Shown here: in pieces, positions 59,897 through 64,000 of the stretch | Layout of the letters: every line of letters starts with the position of its first letter | Position numbering within the stretch: the stretch's first letter is position 1 | NCBI RefSeq assembly: GCF_024181285.1 | Contig: NZ_CP051201.1 | Coordinates: forward strand, 682,001 to 746,000 | Origin: Treponema sp. OMZ 790 | GTDB taxonomy: Bacteria > Spirochaetota > Spirochaetia > Treponematales > Treponemataceae | Direction of reading: 5' to 3' | Length of the DNA: 64,000 nt | Position numbers and translations under genes: made by a program | The notes under the pieces: generated by a model | Told to the model about the DNA's origin: nothing | The model's database searches: none | The model's input: the letters and a program-made list of their open reading frames with translations, nothing else

Positions 59897-60892
59897 ATGA
59901 GACTATTTTTTAGACGGATAATTATTTTTCTTGTTTTTTTTATTGGTGGTTCGGCCATAATATCTGAAGAAAAGGAAAGCTTTTTTAATTTTTCTGCTTC
60001 TTCCGGTCTCATTGTCGGATCAGGTTTTGAATATGTTTTAGAGTACGATGTCACTAAAAGCCGTTTGATGTGGCCTCTTTTACCTGCCGGAAGTTTTACG
60101 GCTTTTTCCGAATTTAAACTTAAAAAAGGCTTTCATTTCAGCTTTTTTTCTTCTTTTACGTTTCCTTCTTATTCGGGGCACATGTTTGATTATGACTATC
60201 TCAATTCGTATTCGCCTTCTATGCTGACTAAATTTTCGGAGCATAAGGCCTATATAAAAACCGGTTTGGATTTAAGTTTGACATTGGGGTGGAGAAACCC
60301 TCTTATTCAATATCGAATACCGCCGGATAAGACGATAAAAATTTCTTGTGAACCTTCTTTAGGAATCAGATATATTCTCAATTCATGGGATGCAGTAGAC
60401 GGTTACACCAAGTATCCCCCTCTTACAAATCCTCCAAGTCCTGTTTTGCCCGAGACTCCTATTGTACCTATGAACGGTGTGGGAATAAGTTATAAACAGA
60501 TCTTTATCTTACCGAGTATCGGGATTGGATTTAACTTTGAATTGCCTAAAGATTGGAAGATATATTTATCTACACAAATTGGACCTAATGCTATAGGATT
60601 TTCAGAAGACCTGCATTATCTGAGAGAAAACGGAGGCTTAAAATTTGTGGATGTTTTTAAAAAGCGAAATATCTCTTTTTATTTGTATCTGTCGGCAGAA
60701 AAAAAACTTTCAAAATATTTTTCATTTTTTTCTTCTGTTGATTACACTTCGATTACGGCTTATAACGGAAAATCTTTTGTTTATTCTCTTAAATCGGGAT
60801 TATTGAATAAAGTTTCGCCTACAGGAGCTGCGGGAGCTGCCTTATACTATGCCCGTATCAATTTGGGAATTACCCTTCATATATTAAAATAG
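59897..60892 (+). CDS. Omptin-family outer-membrane protease candidate
   Basis: 331 residues with an N-terminal signal (IIIFLVFFIGGSAII) followed by alternating strand-like sequence ending in a terminal amphipathic strand (ARINLGITLHILK). Several stretches line up with E. coli OmpT: SGHMFDYDYLN against GNMVDQDWMD (Asp98 and Asp100 matching catalytic Asp83 and Asp85), GISYKQIFILPSIGIGFNF against AIGYKQRFKMPYIGLTGSY, and GFSEDLHYL (Asp238, His240) at the Asp210/His212 position. Omptins cleave host peptides at basic sites. The gene has its own promoter with a leader of about four bases. Confidence 0.65.
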   Translation: MRLFFRRIIIFLVFFIGGSAIISEEKESFFNFSASSGLIVGSGFEYVLEYDVTKSRLMWPLLPAGSFTAFSEFKLKKGFHFSFFSSFTFPSYSGHMFDYDYLNSYSPSMLTKFSEHKAYIKTGLDLSLTLGWRNPLIQYRIPPDKTIKISCEPSLGIRYILNSWDAVDGYTKYPPLTNPPSPVLPETPIVPMNGVGISYKQIFILPSIGIGFNFELPKDWKIYLSTQIGPNAIGFSEDLHYLRENGGLKFVDVFKKRNISFYLYLSAEKKLSKYFSFFSSVDYTSITAYNGKSFVYSLKSGLLNKVSPTGAAGAALYYARINLGITLHILK

Positions 60893-60925
60893 ATTTTATC
60901 CTTAAAATAAATTTTAAATAAAAAA

Positions 60926-60960
60926 CCCGAACTTCTTTTATAAGAAGCCCGGGCAAATTT
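60926..60960. terminator. Bidirectional terminator between the omptin-like gene and rlpA
   Basis: CCCG (60926-60929) plus CTTCTT (60932-60937) pair with AAGAAG (60942-60947) plus CGGG (60950-60953). The minus-strand side ends in a T6 run serving rlpA. Confidence 0.8.
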
Positions 60961-60980
60961 ATTTTAGGAGGTTCTATGTA

Positions 60981-61727
60981 TTACCAATTTTCTTGGCGTA
61001 GTACATAATCGTTAAAAGAGTTAAGCTCAAGTACCCGTTTTACTTTTTCAAGTTCATGAGGTCTTATACCGTATAAAACAACTCTTGTAGTAGCTTCGGC
61101 TTTTTCATAGGCCGGTTCAAAACCGATTTTTCGCAATTTGATTACAAGGCGCATTGCATTTTCTTCTCGTTTAAATGAGCCCAACTGAATTCTCCATAAA
61201 ACACCCGATGTTTCTGAAGCCTTTGCAGGTATATAAACGAGGTTTTGATTTCTTGTGTCGGGTTCCATGTAGGTTTGAGTCTGCATAGAAGTTCTTTCGG
61301 GAGTTGTTTCCCGATTGGCCGGCTTTTCTTGGGTTTCGGTATTGGTAAAGGATCCCATATTATTAGGGTCTACCTTTCTTAGCCTTACCCTTACAACTCC
61401 ATGAGCCAACATATCCAAGGCTTCTGCTGCCGCCTTGGAAACATCTATTTCACGGTTACCTACAAAGGGGCCTCTATCGTTTATTCTCACAATAACTTTT
61501 CTTCCGTTTTCCAAATTGGTAACTTCAACGAGAGTTCCGAAGGGGAGAGTTTTGTGCGCTGCCGTGTATGAGGCCATGTCGAATATTTCTCCGTTTGCAG
61601 TCGGCTTTCCGTTAAAGGCATCTCCATAAAAGGAAGCATAAGTTTCTTCGCTTATAATTTCTCCCTGTGCAATCAAAAAATGCGTAAAAAATAGGGATAA
61701 GATTAATATAAGGATAGTTTTTTTCAT
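60981..61727 (-). CDS. rlpA: RlpA-like lytic transglycosylase with SPOR domain
   Basis: 248 residues with a signal peptide. The double-psi beta-barrel domain has YAGDA-like [57 protein letters not shown] and [12 protein letters not shown], including the catalytic Asp of NDRGPF. A linker and SPOR domain (about 175-245) with [19 protein letters not shown] follow. RlpA cleaves glycan strands stripped of peptides at division septa. GGGAGG precedes the ATG. There is no lipobox; the signal runs [10 protein letters not shown], so it is probably periplasmic. Confidence 0.92.
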   Translation of the reverse strand: MKKTILILILSLFFTHFLIAQGEIISEETYASFYGDAFNGKPTANGEIFDMASYTAAHKTLPFGTLVEVTNLENGRKVIVRINDRGPFVGNREIDVSKAAAEALDMLAHGVVRVRLRKVDPNNMGSFTNTETQEKPANRETTPERTSMQTQTYMEPDTRNQNLVYIPAKASETSGVLWRIQLGSFKREENAMRLVIKLRKIGFEPAYEKAEATTRVVLYGIRPHELEKVKRVLELNSFNDYVLRQENW

Positions 61728-61793
61728 TTAATTCCTCCCGAATTAAAATCTTATATATTCAGTATCGGAATAAAAAGAAAGAAGATTAGAAAA

Positions 61794-61826
61794 AAAAGCC
61801 TTAAACCGTTTTGGCCTAAGGCTTTT
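61794..61826 (-). terminator. Terminator of tRNA-Leu
   Basis: AAAAGCCTTA (61817-61826 read on the minus strand) pairs with TAAGGCTTTT (61794-61803 read on the minus strand), followed on the minus strand by a T-run. Confidence 0.85.
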
Positions 61827-61827
61827 G

Positions 61828-61911
61828 TGCTGAAGACGGGAATTGAACCCGTACGGCATTACTGCCAAGGGATTTTAAGTCCCTAGTGTCTACCTATTCC
61901 ACCACTTCAGC
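61828..61911 (-). tRNA. tRNA-Leu (anticodon TAA)
   Basis: 84 nt with a long variable arm. The acceptor stem is GCTGAAG/CTTCAGC, discriminator A, anticodon loop CTTAAAA (anticodon TAA) and T-loop TTCAATT. CCA is not encoded. Confidence 0.95.
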
Positions 61912-61920
61912 AGATGTGGT

Positions 61921-61949
61921 ATACTATCATAAATTTTAAAGGAGGTCAA
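61921..61949 (-). promoter_or_regulatory. Promoter of tRNA-Leu
   Basis: TTGACC (61944-61949), 17 bp, TAGTAT (61921-61926) on the minus strand. The -35 box overlaps the ribosome-binding site of tatD (GGAGG 61941-61945), so the tRNA and tatD share this DNA. Confidence 0.6.
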
Positions 61950-61950
61950 G

Positions 61951-62868
61951 ATGTTTTCTGACTCTCATGCACATTTTTTTATGATTTTTCAAAAGAATGA
62001 AGGTGATGCTTCATTTTTACATACAATGACTGAACGCAAATTCAGATTTGCCATGGATATAGGCACAGAACCCGGAGATTTACAACCAAGACAAAGGTTT
62101 ATTTCTGAAGTTTTCGAAAGAAAAATGCCCGGGCACATGCCGGGGCATTTGCCTTCATTTTTACACTTTGCGGCAGGTCTTTGGCCCCATGCTTCAAGCA
62201 TTGTCGAACCCGAAAAAGCTCTTAAGGCTTTAAAAGCCGATATCGATACTCTCTTTTTGCAGAAGGCCGAATCGGAAAAGGTTCATCCGGGCTTCCCCTT
62301 TTATTGCGCCCTCGGCGAATGCGGGCTTGACCGTTTTTGGAACGGACCTGCTGCTGAAAAAAGAGGCGGGGATTTAAATCCCGATGAAAGAGGAACTGCC
62401 GACATAGAAGGAGAGGAATTTTTATTTAGAGAACAGTTAAAAATTGCCAAAGAAAAAAATCTTTCGGTAATAGTCCATTCAAGGGAGGCTTATGAAGATA
62501 CTATAAAATGTATTGATGAGATAGGCCATCACAAGGGGATAATTCACTGTTATTCCTACGGTCTTAAAGAGGCTTATTCTTTTTTGGAAAGGGGCTGGTA
62601 TATTTCTTTTCCCGGAAACATAACCTATGCAAAGAAGCAGGCCGATAAAGACAGGATTGCCGAGCTTGTGAAGGCTATTCCTTCCGATAAGCTCTTACTT
62701 GAAACCGATGCCCCATATCTTGCTCCCGTTCCTTTTAGGGGAAAGATAAATACGCCGCTTTTGATAGAATACACCTATGCAGCCGTTTCAGAAATTTTAG
62801 GTAAATCGATGGAAGTCTTGGCCGAACAGGTTTATCAAAACTGCTGTTCCTGTTTTTTGGTAAAGTAA
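61951..62868 (+). CDS. tatD: TatD-family metal-dependent DNase
   Basis: 305 residues with the full metal-ligand set of the TatD TIM barrel: SDSHAHF, LGECGLDRF, SVIVHSREA, IIHCYSYG and LLETDAPYLAP. Members are 3'-5' exonucleases acting on DNA and, in some species, D-amino-acyl tRNA or repair substrates. An extra Pro/Met/His loop (KMPGHMPGHLPS, near residue 60) and a charged insert (AAEKRGGDLNPDERGTADIEG) lengthen the barrel. AAAGGAGG precedes the ATG. Confidence 0.93.
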   Translation: MFSDSHAHFFMIFQKNEGDASFLHTMTERKFRFAMDIGTEPGDLQPRQRFISEVFERKMPGHMPGHLPSFLHFAAGLWPHASSIVEPEKALKALKADIDTLFLQKAESEKVHPGFPFYCALGECGLDRFWNGPAAEKRGGDLNPDERGTADIEGEEFLFREQLKIAKEKNLSVIVHSREAYEDTIKCIDEIGHHKGIIHCYSYGLKEAYSFLERGWYISFPGNITYAKKQADKDRIAELVKAIPSDKLLLETDAPYLAPVPFRGKINTPLLIEYTYAAVSEILGKSMEVLAEQVYQNCCSCFLVK

Positions 62869-62914
62869 GATATTTAAAGAATTCTTTTTTTAGCTGCTAT
62901 TTTGTGAATATAAA

Positions 62915-62952
62915 AAAGGCTGCCTTCCCGTGACGGGAAGACAGCCTTTATC
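62915..62952. terminator. Bidirectional terminator between tatD and the OmpA-like gene
   Basis: AAGGCTG and CTTCCCG (62916-62930) pair with CGGGAAG and CAGCCTT (62934-62948) around a three-base loop and one mismatch, with T-rich flanks. Confidence 0.85.
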
Positions 62953-62966
62953 TTTAATAAGCTTTT

Positions 62967-64000
62967 TTAATGTTTAATCAAAACAAATTCGACTCGGCGG
63001 TTTTTCCACCAGTTGTCTTTATCGCTTAAAGAAGCTACGGGCTTTGAGCTTCCCATTCCGACGGAAGAAAGGCGGGAACTTCGCACTCCTTCTTTTACGA
63101 GGAATTGACGTACAGCGTCTGCTCTCAGTTTTGATAAGGGGAGAAGGGCCGTCGTTTCTTCTTTTTCGGTACCGGTTGTAGTGTTTGCGTGTCCTTCAAC
63201 CTGAACCTGATATTCGGGGAATTTGTTTAGGATGACGGCAATACGCTTTAGGATATTCCTATTTTTATCGACAATTGTCTGATTGAGACCGTTAAAGTCG
63301 GCTGCATTTGCTCTAAAAATAATCGACGGTACGGCTATTTTAAGCTTATCCCCGTCCCTTATAACAAGGATGTCTACAGGAATATAGCCCCTGTAAACCG
63401 AGGTTAATCCCACCTTGTCGGTTACGGTAAAGGTAAAAGGATAGTCGGTTGCAGACTGAACCCTTTCGCCTGAAAGAGATCGGCCGTCCCAAATAATCTC
63501 ATTTGTTATTTTTTCTTTTCCGCCTATTTTCCAAAAGAGCTTGCCTCCGTTTTCTTCGGGCTCGGCAATTTCAAACTTCCAGTTTTCGATACCGGCTTTT
63601 GATTCTGCTTTTAGATTTATGTATAGATCGTCATCGGTGCCGTCATTATCGGGACTAAAGTACTTGGGTCTTGTACTGACACCTATTTTAGGTTCTTTGG
63701 TTGAAAGGATGAAGGCATCGGTAAAGGCCGTTACAATATCGCCTTTTTTGTACTCTATGTACATGGTTGCCATGTACCTGCCGTCAGGAGCCTTAGAGTT
63801 TCCGCTATTGCCGTCCCATACAAGTTTTTTAGGCAGCTTTTCTTCTTTTTTGGAGCTCCATTCGGCAAAAACCTTTCCGCTTTCCACATCCGAAACCTGT
63901 ATATTCCAGTTGTCGATTTCGGCATCAATATTGGTAAGAACCGAAATGTTTTGAACATCCTTTATTCCGTTGCCTGTGGGTGAAAATACCTTGTGTTCGG
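62967..64000 (-). CDS. OmpA-family envelope protein, 3' part (runs off the window)
   Basis: The frame is open from the window edge; a GTG at 63887 is not needed as a start. Two FlgD/gliding-type Ig-like segments are visible (KVFSPTGNGIKDVQN..., and RPKYFSPDNDGTDDDLYINLKAES), each followed by IENW/IDNW and a WDG turn. The C-terminal 130 residues are an OmpA-type peptidoglycan-binding domain: NRNILKRIAVILNKFPEYQVQVEGHANTT, then LPLSKLRADAVRQFLVKEGV and GMGSSKPVASLSDKDNWWKNRRVEFVL. It is probably a periplasmic or outer-membrane protein that grips peptidoglycan. The N-terminus is outside the window. Confidence 0.85.
   Translation of the reverse strand, partial: EHKVFSPTGNGIKDVQNISVLTNIDAEIDNWNIQVSDVESGKVFAEWSSKKEEKLPKKLVWDGNSGNSKAPDGRYMATMYIEYKKGDIVTAFTDAFILSTKEPKIGVSTRPKYFSPDNDGTDDDLYINLKAESKAGIENWKFEIAEPEENGGKLFWKIGGKEKITNEIIWDGRSLSGERVQSATDYPFTFTVTDKVGLTSVYRGYIPVDILVIRDGDKLKIAVPSIIFRANAADFNGLNQTIVDKNRNILKRIAVILNKFPEYQVQVEGHANTTTGTEKEETTALLPLSKLRADAVRQFLVKEGVRSSRLSSVGMGSSKPVASLSDKDNWWKNRRVEFVLIKH

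Noticed and set aside
60961..61008. AGGAGG followed by a ten-codon plus-strand frame at the rlpA 3' end
   Set aside because: It overlaps rlpA coding sequence on the other strand, follows a terminator and has no promoter.

Overview
The window looks like chromosome of an oral-type spirochaete of the genus Treponema, closest in character to T. denticola. That placement is inferred from AT-rich DNA, many Cys-lipobox lipoproteins, a cytidylate kinase fused to ribosomal protein S1, and a LolCDE-McsA-McsB-ClpC cluster. No 16S gene is present, so the species is not fixed. Most of the window is ordinary chromosome; the more unusual parts are about 20.4-21.4 kb, 25-38 kb, 40-45.5 kb and 53-61 kb.

Layout. 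0-8 kb: amino-acid-type binding lipoproteins, gpsA-ffh, a DksA-like protein divergent from infA, a trmJ/UMP kinase/DnaJ operon, a STAS protein and a GerMN-domain protein. 8-18 kb: cmk-rpsA fusion, a GAF/AAA+/Fis sigma-54 activator and a TPR membrane protein, ending at a clear terminator; then a lipoprotein, a sugar-type binding lipoprotein and a dCache-PAS-GGDEF-EAL protein. 18-25 kb (minus): rlmN, TPR proteins, an extreme Asp/Phe-repeat protein, a lipoprotein, ridA, mutL and xseB. 25-29 kb: two half-size ABC exporters separated by four consecutive hairpins. 29-38 kb: a metal-uptake island with feoA, feoA, an enlarged feoB, NikL/NikK-like secreted proteins, a Cys-rich membrane peptide and two tandem-duplicated ZinT-like lipoproteins. 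38-40 kb: sufS-sufU. 40-41.7 kb: two toxin-antitoxin modules facing each other, one with a toxin gene broken by a single TGA. 41.8-48.4 kb: tRNA-Val, an OppA-like lipoprotein, a treponemal conserved protein, a solitary Cas2-like protein, prfB with a programmed +1 frameshift, a degenerate receiver and a PEGA protein. 48.4-57.3 kb: ftsY, a LolCDE-type lipoprotein exporter, mcsA, an McsB that has lost its kinase signature, and clpC. 57-64 kb: glgC, a GT4 glycosyltransferase, an omptin-like outer-membrane protease, rlpA, tRNA-Leu, tatD and a partial OmpA-family protein.

How the genes work together. The feo island probably captures metal at the cell surface and periplasm (ZinT-like and DUF4198 proteins, four of them predicted to expose an N-terminal His) and delivers iron through FeoB; the adjacent sufS-sufU would then build Fe-S clusters. 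ftsY (with ffh at 2 kb), the Lol exporter and the many lipoproteins form a secretion and envelope theme. mcsA-mcsB-clpC form a protein-quality module without ctsR.

The strongest window-wide pattern is regulatory. At least eight genes have a sigma-70-type promoter with 17-bp spacing whose -10 box sits about 5-10 nt before the start codon, with no Shine-Dalgarno sequence. This predicts leaderless or near-leaderless mRNAs, including both toxin genes, whose promoters carry palindromic operators in the spacer. All functional assignments rest on reading motifs by eye; no database search was possible.
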